Below are positions 26,665 to 34,916 of a stretch of 64,000 nt of DNA, piece after piece. The first letter of the stretch is position 1. The number at the start of each line of letters is the position of its first letter. Under the pieces are notes generated by a model. It was not told where the DNA came from, did no database searches, and was given only the letters and a program-made list of their open reading frames with translations. The translations under genes and the position numbers were made by a program. Location of the stretch: assembly GCF_024171995.1 (NCBI RefSeq), contig NZ_JAMTCT010000023.1:1-64000 (forward strand). Direction: 5' to 3'. Origin of the DNA: Promicromonospora umidemergens (GTDB lineage: Bacteria; Actinomycetota; Actinomycetes; Actinomycetales; Cellulomonadaceae).

Positions 26665-28065
26665 TCAGGAGATCCGCCAGACGGCCCTGGGGTCCTTCGG
26701 CGACTGACCCTCCCAGACGACGACTCCCAGCTCCTGCAGCTTCTGCAGGTGGCGGATCGCCGTCGGACGGGCTATCCGCGCGGCTTCCTCGACCTGCCCC
26801 GTGCCCAGCGGGCGGCCCGAGGAGCGCAACACGTCGAGCACCTGCCGCGCCCCGGGTGAGAGCTGATCGGCGATCTCCTCTGGCAGCATGTCGAGCGACG
26901 ACAGGACCAGGCGCACGCCGCTCTGCGTCTGGGTGTACACCGGGTCGGTCAGCCCTCTGCTCCGCATCTCGTCGAACATCCGTCGAATACCTTCGCCGAG
27001 CTCCTGCGCGATGCCGAGGTCCGAGCACACACGTGCGATGCGGGGGTTACGGGCGTACCGGCTGATGTCGAGCGGGCGGTCCGGGTTGACGATCCCGGGA
27101 AAGCGGCCAGGACTCGATATCTCGACCCGGTCGGGGAAGATCTCAACCCGCACATGGTCACCGACCATGCTGTAGGAGCGGTGCAGCACCGCGTTGACGA
27201 GGCCTTCGAGCCAGGCGTCGCGTGGCACGATCCCCGACGCCTCGAAGCGTCCGGAGGCCGAGAGCGCCCTTCGACGGTAAAGCAGTCTCTCGATCTCATG
27301 GGCCGCGCGGTCGATCTGCTGCGGGATGGATCCTTCACAGCGGATGTCTGCGTCGTCGTCGAGCGAGAGCCGCGCCCCGGTACCGCGATCCACGTCCGTG
27401 TATCGCAGCACGCGCACGTGCGCGTTCGGGAAGAGCATCTGGGGTGACCTGGCGAACAGGAGATAGGCGGCAACCGTCGGTTCCCTGTCCCGGGTCAGCA
27501 GGCCACGAGCGCGCAACATCGCGTCGGGAGACGAGGATCCGATGGCCTGCTGGTAGGCCCCGACCTCGATGGGATCGAGCTCGTCGACGCCGACTCTGGC
27601 TCGCGTGCCGTCGAACGGCGCGGAGCCCCGGTCGTACTCGAGCTCCTGCCGTTGCGCGAAGCCGAGCCGCCTCGACTCGTCACCGATCCGCAGGTAGACG
27701 TCACCCTTGGCCGTCTCATGGACAGCCTCTCCCGGATCCACCCGGAGCAGGAGAACGCACCTGTCGTCCGACAGCCGGATCTCCTCGACGCGAGCGCGGA
27801 CGACAGGTCGGGTGAAGTCCTGCGCGGCCTGGCGAAGGGCATTGACGCGCGCTGGCGGCACACCATCGACCGTGCCGTCGTAGAGACCGACCACGACACA
27901 GCCGCCTTCGGCATTCGCGAGCGCGACAAGTGGGATCGCCAGGTCCTTCGGGTCGACCCGGCCCGACTTGCGCTCGAACCATTGCCCCTCTGGCAATCGG
28001 GCAAGCACGTCCAGGGCCTCGTCCGGCGGGAGCGCCAACGCCTGATCCACCTCTGCCGCATGCAT
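26665..28065 (-). CDS. AlbA_2-domain predicted transcriptional regulator (COG2865-like)
   Basis: The 466-residue soluble protein has an N-terminal Schlafen/AlbA_2-type domain (about 25-140; WFERKSGRVDPKDLAIPLVA and ANAEGGCVVVG), a central region, an ATPase-like segment (about 280-370; EGLVNAVLHRSY, RVEISSPGRFPG, NPRIARV) and a C-terminal winged helix (about 400-466; ARPTAIRHLQKLQELG). Such proteins are predicted DNA-binding regulators often found with mobile or defence genes. A 37-bp perfect palindrome covers the start codon, and a TAGAGT -10-like hexamer sits 7 bp from the ATG, so the mRNA is probably leaderless and autoregulated. It interrupts two giant paralogs and differs in type from everything around it, suggesting insertion. 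Confidence 0.88.
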   Translation of the reverse strand: MHAAEVDQALALPPDEALDVLARLPEGQWFERKSGRVDPKDLAIPLVALANAEGGCVVVGLYDGTVDGVPPARVNALRQAAQDFTRPVVRARVEEIRLSDDRCVLLLRVDPGEAVHETAKGDVYLRIGDESRRLGFAQRQELEYDRGSAPFDGTRARVGVDELDPIEVGAYQQAIGSSSPDAMLRARGLLTRDREPTVAAYLLFARSPQMLFPNAHVRVLRYTDVDRGTGARLSLDDDADIRCEGSIPQQIDRAAHEIERLLYRRRALSASGRFEASGIVPRDAWLEGLVNAVLHRSYSMVGDHVRVEIFPDRVEISSPGRFPGIVNPDRPLDISRYARNPRIARVCSDLGIAQELGEGIRRMFDEMRSRGLTDPVYTQTQSGVRLVLSSLDMLPEEIADQLSPGARQVLDVLRSSGRPLGTGQVEEAARIARPTAIRHLQKLQELGVVVWEGQSPKDPRAVWRIS

Positions 28066-28099
28066 GCACCTACTCTAACATTGTTAGAGTAGGTGCATG
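28063..28099. promoter_or_regulatory. 37-bp perfect palindrome over the regulator start codon
   Basis: Perfect 18-bp arms (28063-28080 and 28082-28099) flank a single central base. The left end contains the ATG of the regulator gene (read on the minus strand). TAGAGT, a -10-like hexamer, is present in both orientations because of the symmetry, about 7 bp from an ATG each way. The core is CTCTAACA-T-TGTTAGAG. An autoregulatory operator is the likeliest role. Confidence 0.75.
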
Positions 28100-28152
28100 T
28101 GGGTCGGCGGGCGACGGGACATCAGGCAAGGGTGAAGCTGGTGCACGGCGAC

Positions 28153-31100
28153 TCACCAGGCGGCGCGAGTCGAGTCGCCCCAGACGTCAGTATTGACCCA
28201 GACCTGCGATCCGGACCGACCCCAGGAGCAGGCGAGCTCGGCGTCGATATTTCCGTTCGCGTCCAGCACGAGGGGGTTGCCGAAGCGGTCGTTGCGCTCG
28301 CGGTTCCTGACCTCGTCGGTAAATGTCGTGGGGTAGAACTCCTCGCCGTCGGCGACGCAGCGCACCCTGAACCCCGCACCGGGCGTGCCTGCGCGCACCA
28401 CGATTTCGACGTAGTTCTCGCCGCCTCCGGCGCCACCACCCTTCGCCGCGCGCACAGTACGGTTCGAGGCGTCGCTGCCGGTCGTCCCTGTCTTCTCGGC
28501 CCAGGCGCCACATCCCGCCGCGTTGCAGCTCCGGGCCCTGAGCGTGTAGCTCTTGTTCGGCCCGGTCGGAACGTTGATACGCGAAGTGGGAGACCTGTTG
28601 CCGGAGTCGTCGTGGTCACCGCTCATGACGAACTCCGTCCCCGTGACCTCGCTGCCCCCGGTGCTGGTCGCCGCGAAGACGGAGAAGTAGCCGTCGTCGC
28701 TGCGGTCCCGCGTCCACCCGAGCTCGGGCCGGCCCGGCACCGTGTACGGCTTCACCGAGTTCGAGCGCGTCGTCCACTGGGAACAGGTGTGCTTGTTGCA
28801 GGCCCGGACGTCGAACGTGTGGTCCCGGCCGTTGGAGAGGCCGGTGAAGTCGAACGGGGAGCCCGTGGCCCTCTCCTCCCTCGAACCGTCCGCCCGCACC
28901 TCGTAGTACGGGCCGTTGCCGCGGAACTCGCTGATCTCGCCCCACGACACGCGGGCCTTGCCGTTGGTGTCCTCGGTCAGCGCCGCACTCGGGTTACCGG
29001 GCACCAACGGTGTGCCGTGCGGCTCCAACGCCGTGGATCTCGGGCTCTCCGGTGACCTGCCCGCCTTGTTCTCCGCGACGACCGTGAACTGGTACGCGGA
29101 CCGCTGATCCAGGTTGTTCAGCGTCTTCGACGCGCCGGTCACCGGCATCGTCCGCTCCTCGTTCCCGTCCCGGAACACGCTCAGGTGATACGTCTTGATC
29201 GTGGCACCGTTGGTCGCCGGCGCCGTCCACTGCACCGTGATCTTCCCACCCGCCGCGGTAGGCGCGCGCGACGCGGTCGGAGCAGCGGGACGGGCGGGCG
29301 GCGCAGCGGGCGTCTCCGGCGCCGACGGGTCCGACCACTCCGACGGGTCGGGCGCCGCGTTCCGCGCCTGCACCCGCACCGTGTAGGCGGTGCCGTTCCG
29401 CAGCCCCTCCCACACCGTCCGCGTGCCGTCGAGGCAGGTCTTCTGCAGCTGGCCCGACGGCGGCGCCGGGCTGATCTCCAGGTTGACGCACTCGATCGGC
29501 GAACGGTCCGTGTACGAGCGGTTCTGCCAGGTCACCGTCAGGAGCTGATCACCGAACACGAGCTCGGGCGCCGCCGGCGGGTCCGGCTTCTCGTCGGGCC
29601 GCGCCTCCTCGGACGCCCCCGACTCCCCAGAGGTACCCACCTCGTTCTCCGCCGTCACCGTGAACGTGTACGTCTGGTTGTTCGTCAGGCCGGTGATCGT
29701 GCAGGTGGTGGTGGGGCAGGTGGTGGCGCTGCCCCGGCTGGGCCGTACGCGGTACTCGGTGATCTCCGCCCCGTTGTCGGACGGCGGGTCCCAGCTCAGC
29801 ACCACCGTCTCGGACCGCACCTCCTCGACGACCGGCGGGCGCGGCGTCTCCGGGGCGCCGAGCACCGTCACACGAGCGGTTCCCTCGACCTCACGAGTGG
29901 GGTCGTCGGTCACGTCAGCCACCCGGTAGCGCACCACCGTCACCCCGTGGAAGTCGGCGGGTGGGGTGACCGTCACGCTGTCCCCTGCGGTCTCGACGGT
30001 GCCCCGGCCGGACTCGAGCCGGGCCGAGACGAGCCGCAGCGGGTCCTCCGGGAAGGGGTTGATGTCGTTCTCCAGCACGTCCACGGTGACCGGCTCGCCC
30101 TGGTGCGCGTCCGGCACCTCGTCGGTGTTGGCCCGCACGAGCGGGCGCGTCGAGGCCACGACGGTGACGGTGAGCTGGCCGGCGACCGGCGGGTGCCCGC
30201 CGTCGGACACCGTGAAGCCGACGGTGGCCGTGTTGCCCTTCGGCACGTCCGGCGCCGCTGTGGCCAGCACCGTCGCGCCCTCGGTCGCGAGGCTCAGCCC
30301 GCCTGTGTCGCCGGCGACCGTCACGGTGAGCGGGTCGCCGTCGGGGTCCACGACGAAGCGGGACAGGTCGAGCGCGGTCTCCTCGCCCGCCGCGGCCTCC
30401 AGCGCGGGCGTGCCGGTGATCTCGGGCGGCTCGTTCTCGCCCGGCAGCACGTCGATCGGCAGCGTGAGCAGGGCGGTGCGACCGTCGGGGTCGTCGATGC
30501 CCGAGCCGTCGGTCACCTCGAACGTCAGGGCGGCCGGGCCGGAGTAGTCCTTGTAGGCGGTGTAGGTGACCGCTGCGGGTCCCGTGACCTCGTGGTCGCC
30601 TTCCGTGGCCGCGACCTTCGACTCGTCGGTGATCCTCGGCGTACGCCCCTCGGCAACGACCACGTACTCGGTGAGGTCCAGCGGGGTGGGTTCACCGGCG
30701 GCCACCTCCACCGCCGCCAGGTCCTCGCGGAGCCGCGGCAGCGTGCCGTCCCGCGGCACGCGCAGGAACGCCTTGCCGGTCAGCCCGTCCATGTCGGTGA
30801 CCTCGTAGGTGATGACCTGCGGGTGAGCCGTGAGCGGCACGGCGATCTCCCCGTCGTCGGTCACGGTGGCGCCGTCCGGCCCCTGGCCCGGCACAGTGAC
30901 CTCCAGGTCCGCGGCGAGCCCGTCCGGGTCGAGATCGTTGCCCGTGACGTCGACGGTCACGGCGGGTGACGCGACGTCCTCCGGGGCGACGGCGTCGTCC
31001 CGCGCGACCGGACGGAGCAGGGGCGCGTCCCTGGCCACCTCCACGGTGATCGCGCCGGTGGCGCGCGCCGCGAACGAGTCCTCGACCCCGTAGTAGAACG

Positions 31101-34100
31101 TGTGCGTGCCCTCGCCGTCGGGCGCGGTGACGACCACGAGGTCGTCCGCGACCTCCGGCTCCAGCTCGGCCGCACCGTCGAACGACTTCGGCACCAGGCC
31201 CACCTGGTCGCCGTTCGGGTCCGAGTCGTTCGCCAGCGCGTCGATGCCGATCGTCCGGCCCGGCCGCACCGACACCTCGTCGTCCACGGCGAGCGGCGCC
31301 TGGTTCACCTGCGGCGGCGTCGCCACCCCGACGCGGACCGTTCCGGTGGCGGTGGCGCCACGCGTGTCCGTGACGGAGTAGGTGAGCTGGTCCTCCCCTG
31401 CGGCGTTCGCGGAGGCCGCGTACTCCAGGTACCCGTCGACGATGTCGACGGTGCCCATCTCCGGCGCCGACGTGATCGCCTCGAGCTGCACGTGGTCGCC
31501 GTCCGGGTCGCTGCCCTCCAGCGGGAGGGCTACCCGGGTGCTCGCTCCGGCCAGCACCCGCGCCGTGACGTCGGGCGGCTGCGGTGCGACGTTCTCGTCG
31601 TCGTCCACCACCGTCACGGTCACCTGGGCGGAGTCCTTCTGGCCGTTGGGGTCGGTGACCTCGTAGACCAGGTGGACGGTGCCGGACCGGTCCGGACCCG
31701 CCTTGAACCGGACGCTGTCCTCGGACACGAACGCCTCGCCCGCCTCCGGCTGCTCCACCAGGTCCTCGGCGAGCGTGAGCTCGAGCCCGTCCGGGTGGGC
31801 GTCGTTGGTCAGCACCGGGATCGTCACGACGTCGCCGGCGTGCACCGTCGCCTCGTCGGCGTCGGCCTCCGGCGGGCGGAGCTTCGTCGCGGCAGGCACC
31901 GGCACCACCCGCACCTGCCCGACGGCGGTCTCCGTGCCGTTCGCCGCCGTGTACTCGATGGTGACCGGGCCCTCCGGCCGTTTGACCTCGCTGAGGCGCA
32001 GCACGTGGTGGTCCAGCACCGCCGCGGTCACCGGGGCGCCGTCGGGCACGGTCACCGACTGCACGACGAGCACGCCGCCGGCCGGGTCGGTGTCGTTCGC
32101 CAGCACGTCCACCAGGGCGGAACCACCGGCCGGCAGGAGCACCGTGTCGGTCACCGTCACCGGGACACCGTCCTGCTCCGGCGGCGGCAGCACATCCACG
32201 CGCACCAGCCCCAGCGTCGCTTCCGGGCCATCGCTCACCTGATAGGTCAGGTCGTACGATCCCGGCTCCTGGCTCAGGAACCGGAACGAGCCCGCCGCGA
32301 AGTTCGGCGTGATCGTGGCCGGAGCCTGCTCGCCCACGTCGACCAGCCGGAGGCGGTCGCCGTTCGGATCGGTGTCGTTCGTCAGCGGGTACACCGTCAC
32401 CGGCTGTCCGGCCGGAACCGCCACGTGGTCCCCGACGGCGACCGGTGGCGCCTCCGCTGCGACGACGTCGACCAGGAGCCTGCCCTCGCCCACCATGCCG
32501 CCGCTGTCGCTGACCGTGAGGTCGACGATCTTGCGGCCCGTCGCGCCACCACCGTCGCGGAACTCGACGGCGCCGTCCGGGCGGAACCGGATCTCGTCGG
32601 CGACGTCACCGGTTGCGGCGCTGGACAGCACGAGGTCGTCACCGTCCGGGTCGCGCCAGAAGGGCAGCACCTTGATCGTCGCCTCGCCGCCCTGCGCCAC
32701 GCGGAGCACCGGTTCGCCGTCGGCGGCGGGAGCCTCGTTCGAGCCGGGCGGCACCACGCGGACCCGGACCTTCGCGTCGGCCGTACCGCCACGACCGTCG
32801 TCGACCGTGTACCTGAGAGTGGCCGAGCCCGACGCTTCCGCCGGCACGTCCACCTGGAGCGCCAGACCGTCCAGCACCCGGTGCACGGTGATGCCCTTGG
32901 CGTCCTCTGGCGGCTGCGCCACCGACACGGTCATCACGTCCCCGTCCGGGTCGGTGTCGTTGCCCAGCACGTTCAGCACGGTGGTGCGCCCGGGGCGCAC
33001 ACCGAGATCGTCGTCCTCCGGCGTTGGCGCCCGGTTCGGCTTGTCACGTTCGGCGACGAGCTGGTCCACCAGCTCGGGCGTCGTCGTCTCCGTCTCGGTC
33101 TTCTCCCCCTCGGCCTCCTCCGGCATCGTGAGGTCCCAGTCGTCGACCTTCTCGAAGTCGTCGGCGGCCATCCACAGGGTGCCTTCTGCGACGTCGTTCA
33201 GCACGACGACGTCGCGGTTGACCCGGTAGGCGAGCTCGCCGTCCGCCCCCTCGAGGCTCTGGTCCACGTCACGGTCCGTGCCCGGGCAGTCCCGCACCAC
33301 CTGACCGGTACCCGACCAGGCACCGAACGTGCAGGCGCCCACCTGGACGGGAGCCGCCGGGACGCCGTCGGCCACGCGCGTCGTCGACTCGCCGCCGCCC
33401 AGCGGCTGCGCGACCAGCCCGGTCGGTGTGCCGACCGCCACCGACCGCTTCTCGTCCGACGGCTGCTGCAGCCGCCCCTCTGCGCCGCCTGGCAGGTCCA
33501 CGACCTCGCCACCGGGCAGGACCAGCGCGGACGCCGTCCGGTCCAGCACCACCGGCTCGTCGCCGACCGCGGTGAGCTCCACCTCGGCGTCCTTCGCCAC
33601 GGGGAGCTCGCTCTCGATGACCTCGCCCGGTGCGCCACGCTGACCGGTGTCGACCCGGTACAGCATCCCGTCCGACGGGACCGCGACGAACACCGTCCCG
33701 TCGGTCGCGACGGCGAGCCGCCCGCCCGCGCCGAGCTCCGCCGTCGGCTCGAGCTCCTCCTCGTCGAAAGCTGTCACGCCGTCGAAGGGCAGCACCCACA
33801 GCCGGCCGTTCTCGGGGTCGAGGATCGCGGTGGCCGGGCCGCCGGACGCGACCTGGGCGCCTCTCGGCGCCTGGACCGGGCCCGCGAGCACCAGCTGGGC
33901 GGGGTCGACGGGGCTCGCCGCCGATGTACCTTCGTCCGTCAGCAGCACCCGGCCCTCGTCCTGCTGGACGTCGAAGTTCGACGATCCGGCGAGGAGGGTG
34001 CTGTCCAGGGCTCCTGCCTCGTCGTTGAAACGACCCAGCTTGCCCGAGGCGGTCTGCGTGACCCAGACGCCGGAGTCGTTGAGCTCGAGCTCCGCCGTGG

Positions 34101-34218
34101 CCTCGCCGTCCTGCAGGAAGGCAAGAGCCAGCAGCGCACCACTGAACAGTGCCACCAGAGCCCAGGACACGACGAACCCTGTCGTAAACCTGAACCTGCC
34201 CTCGACCGCGTCCGCCAC
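28153..34218 (-). CDS. Giant Ig-like/FN3 surface protein B
   Basis: GTG 34218 is chosen because GAGGGGG lies six or seven bases upstream; an in-frame start at 34290 would cross the predicted promoter. The 2021-residue protein repeats the plan of protein A in order: one membrane helix (about 12-36), a beta-rich region opening with the same stretch (LNDSGVWVTQTASGKLGRFN), ten Ig-like modules with Asp/Asn Ca-binding loops, five FN3 modules, and a C-terminal domain that is Cys-bearing but diverged from that of A. The two are clearly tandem duplicates, differing most at the C-terminus, which suggests different partners. The dyad at 34270 places it in the same proposed regulon. The product is anchored and exposed, with no enzymatic motif seen. 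Confidence 0.9.
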   Translation of the reverse strand: MADAVEGRFRFTTGFVVSWALVALFSGALLALAFLQDGEATAELELNDSGVWVTQTASGKLGRFNDEAGALDSTLLAGSSNFDVQQDEGRVLLTDEGTSAASPVDPAQLVLAGPVQAPRGAQVASGGPATAILDPENGRLWVLPFDGVTAFDEEELEPTAELGAGGRLAVATDGTVFVAVPSDGMLYRVDTGQRGAPGEVIESELPVAKDAEVELTAVGDEPVVLDRTASALVLPGGEVVDLPGGAEGRLQQPSDEKRSVAVGTPTGLVAQPLGGGESTTRVADGVPAAPVQVGACTFGAWSGTGQVVRDCPGTDRDVDQSLEGADGELAYRVNRDVVVLNDVAEGTLWMAADDFEKVDDWDLTMPEEAEGEKTETETTTPELVDQLVAERDKPNRAPTPEDDDLGVRPGRTTVLNVLGNDTDPDGDVMTVSVAQPPEDAKGITVHRVLDGLALQVDVPAEASGSATLRYTVDDGRGGTADAKVRVRVVPPGSNEAPAADGEPVLRVAQGGEATIKVLPFWRDPDGDDLVLSSAATGDVADEIRFRPDGAVEFRDGGGATGRKIVDLTVSDSGGMVGEGRLLVDVVAAEAPPVAVGDHVAVPAGQPVTVYPLTNDTDPNGDRLRLVDVGEQAPATITPNFAAGSFRFLSQEPGSYDLTYQVSDGPEATLGLVRVDVLPPPEQDGVPVTVTDTVLLPAGGSALVDVLANDTDPAGGVLVVQSVTVPDGAPVTAAVLDHHVLRLSEVKRPEGPVTIEYTAANGTETAVGQVRVVPVPAATKLRPPEADADEATVHAGDVVTIPVLTNDAHPDGLELTLAEDLVEQPEAGEAFVSEDSVRFKAGPDRSGTVHLVYEVTDPNGQKDSAQVTVTVVDDDENVAPQPPDVTARVLAGASTRVALPLEGSDPDGDHVQLEAITSAPEMGTVDIVDGYLEYAASANAAGEDQLTYSVTDTRGATATGTVRVGVATPPQVNQAPLAVDDEVSVRPGRTIGIDALANDSDPNGDQVGLVPKSFDGAAELEPEVADDLVVVTAPDGEGTHTFYYGVEDSFAARATGAITVEVARDAPLLRPVARDDAVAPEDVASPAVTVDVTGNDLDPDGLAADLEVTVPGQGPDGATVTDDGEIAVPLTAHPQVITYEVTDMDGLTGKAFLRVPRDGTLPRLREDLAAVEVAAGEPTPLDLTEYVVVAEGRTPRITDESKVAATEGDHEVTGPAAVTYTAYKDYSGPAALTFEVTDGSGIDDPDGRTALLTLPIDVLPGENEPPEITGTPALEAAAGEETALDLSRFVVDPDGDPLTVTVAGDTGGLSLATEGATVLATAAPDVPKGNTATVGFTVSDGGHPPVAGQLTVTVVASTRPLVRANTDEVPDAHQGEPVTVDVLENDINPFPEDPLRLVSARLESGRGTVETAGDSVTVTPPADFHGVTVVRYRVADVTDDPTREVEGTARVTVLGAPETPRPPVVEEVRSETVVLSWDPPSDNGAEITEYRVRPSRGSATTCPTTTCTITGLTNNQTYTFTVTAENEVGTSGESGASEEARPDEKPDPPAAPELVFGDQLLTVTWQNRSYTDRSPIECVNLEISPAPPSGQLQKTCLDGTRTVWEGLRNGTAYTVRVQARNAAPDPSEWSDPSAPETPAAPPARPAAPTASRAPTAAGGKITVQWTAPATNGATIKTYHLSVFRDGNEERTMPVTGASKTLNNLDQRSAYQFTVVAENKAGRSPESPRSTALEPHGTPLVPGNPSAALTEDTNGKARVSWGEISEFRGNGPYYEVRADGSREERATGSPFDFTGLSNGRDHTFDVRACNKHTCSQWTTRSNSVKPYTVPGRPELGWTRDRSDDGYFSVFAATSTGGSEVTGTEFVMSGDHDDSGNRSPTSRINVPTGPNKSYTLRARSCNAAGCGAWAEKTGTTGSDASNRTVRAAKGGGAGGGENYVEIVVRAGTPGAGFRVRCVADGEEFYPTTFTDEVRNRERNDRFGNPLVLDANGNIDAELACSWGRSGSQVWVNTDVWGDSTRAAW

Positions 34219-34241
34219 GAACCGCCCCCTCAACAGGCTGC

Positions 34242-34285
34242 ATCCTAGCCAGAAGTTCGGATGCGCAGGTGGGGAGAAATACCCA
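34242..34285 (-). promoter_or_regulatory. Predicted promoter and dyad operator of giant surface protein B
   Basis: TGGGGA-GAAA-TACCCA lies at 34270-34285 with one altered arm base. A TAGGAT -10-like hexamer is at 34242-34247, its first base 30.5 bp from the dyad centre. The predicted mRNA leader is then only about 17 nt, ending in the GAGGGGG ribosome site of the GTG start. Confidence 0.55.
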
Positions 34286-34338
34286 TGCACAGGGGTTGCG
34301 GTACCGGTGCCCCTGACATCGGGCCGAACTCATCGACT

Positions 34339-34396
34339 TCGGTCGGATGGGATGAGATCGGTCAGTCGTCGGACCGATCTCATCCCATCCGACCGA
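34339..34396. repeat. Long perfect inverted repeat upstream of the toxin-antitoxin pair
   Basis: Arms of 25 bp (34339-34363 and 34372-34396) are perfectly complementary around an 8-nt loop. The block GACCGATCTC occurs twice at its right side, so further slippage is possible. It lies between the divergent giant gene B and the antitoxin gene, and could insulate the two promoters, terminate leftward antisense transcripts or be a dispersed palindrome. No T-tract flanks it. Confidence 0.8.
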
Positions 34397-34430
34397 TCTC
34401 GTCGAGGCCGGATGACATCCTCTCGCTAGG

Positions 34431-34450
34431 CGATAACAAGCCTGTTATCG
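34431..34450 (+). promoter_or_regulatory. Operator-like palindrome of the HTH-MNT antitoxin
   Basis: CGATAACA-AGCC-TGTTATCG is a perfect 8-bp inverted repeat ending 7 bp before the ATG at 34458. Its right arm contains TGTTAT, which could serve as a -10 element and would give an almost leaderless mRNA. Placement this close to the gene fits autorepression by the HTH domain of the encoded protein. Confidence 0.6.
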
Positions 34451-34457
34451 TCGGCCC

Positions 34458-34916
34458 ATGAGCCTCGAGTTCGGCACATGGGTACACATCCGGCGGACGG
34501 CGCTCGGACTCTCCCAGGCGCGCCTCGCGGCCATCGCAGGTGTCCATCAGCCGACCATCGCCGCCGTCGAGAAGGGTCACCGCAGTGCGACCGACCCGGT
34601 CCGCCGCAAGCTCACCGCTGCGCTCCAGGCGCGGCCGGGTGACCTTCTTGCCGGCCTCCGCGACGAGGTGATCGCTCTCGTCGAACGGCACGGCGCCAGC
34701 AACCCTCGGGTCTTCGGGTCGATCGCGCGCGGGACCGACACAGTCTGGTCCGACGTCGACCTGCTGGTCACCTTTCCCGATACGGCGGCGCGACTTGCCT
34801 ACTTCGACCTCGTCCAGGACCTGGCAGATCTCCTGACCGTCGAGGTCGACGTCGTCGACGACGCGTCGACCGGGCGCGCGTCGGAACAGGCGCAGCGCGA
34901 GGCGCTCGCACTGTGA
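34458..34916 (+). CDS. HTH-nucleotidyltransferase antitoxin (MntA-like)
   Basis: The 152-residue protein fuses an XRE-type HTH (about residues 8-60; LSQARLAAIAGVHQPTIAAV) to a minimal nucleotidyltransferase domain. The catalytic GS-x10-DxD motif is intact (G87 S88, D99, D101; FGSIARG ... SDVDLLV). In MntA-HepT pairs the MNT protein neutralises the HEPN toxin by adding AMP units to the toxin Tyr (a type VII toxin-antitoxin system). The HTH fusion implies the antitoxin also represses its own operon through the palindrome at 34431-34450. Its stop overlaps the GTG of the HEPN gene. This pair runs against the strand of its neighbours. Confidence 0.9.
   Translation: MSLEFGTWVHIRRTALGLSQARLAAIAGVHQPTIAAVEKGHRSATDPVRRKLTAALQARPGDLLAGLRDEVIALVERHGASNPRVFGSIARGTDTVWSDVDLLVTFPDTAARLAYFDLVQDLADLLTVEVDVVDDASTGRASEQAQREALAL

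Noticed and set aside
28093-29055. A plus-strand gene starting in the 37-bp palindrome
   Set aside because: The frame is antisense to giant protein B and has no recognisable domain, although the symmetrical promoter-like sequence may still yield a short antisense transcript.
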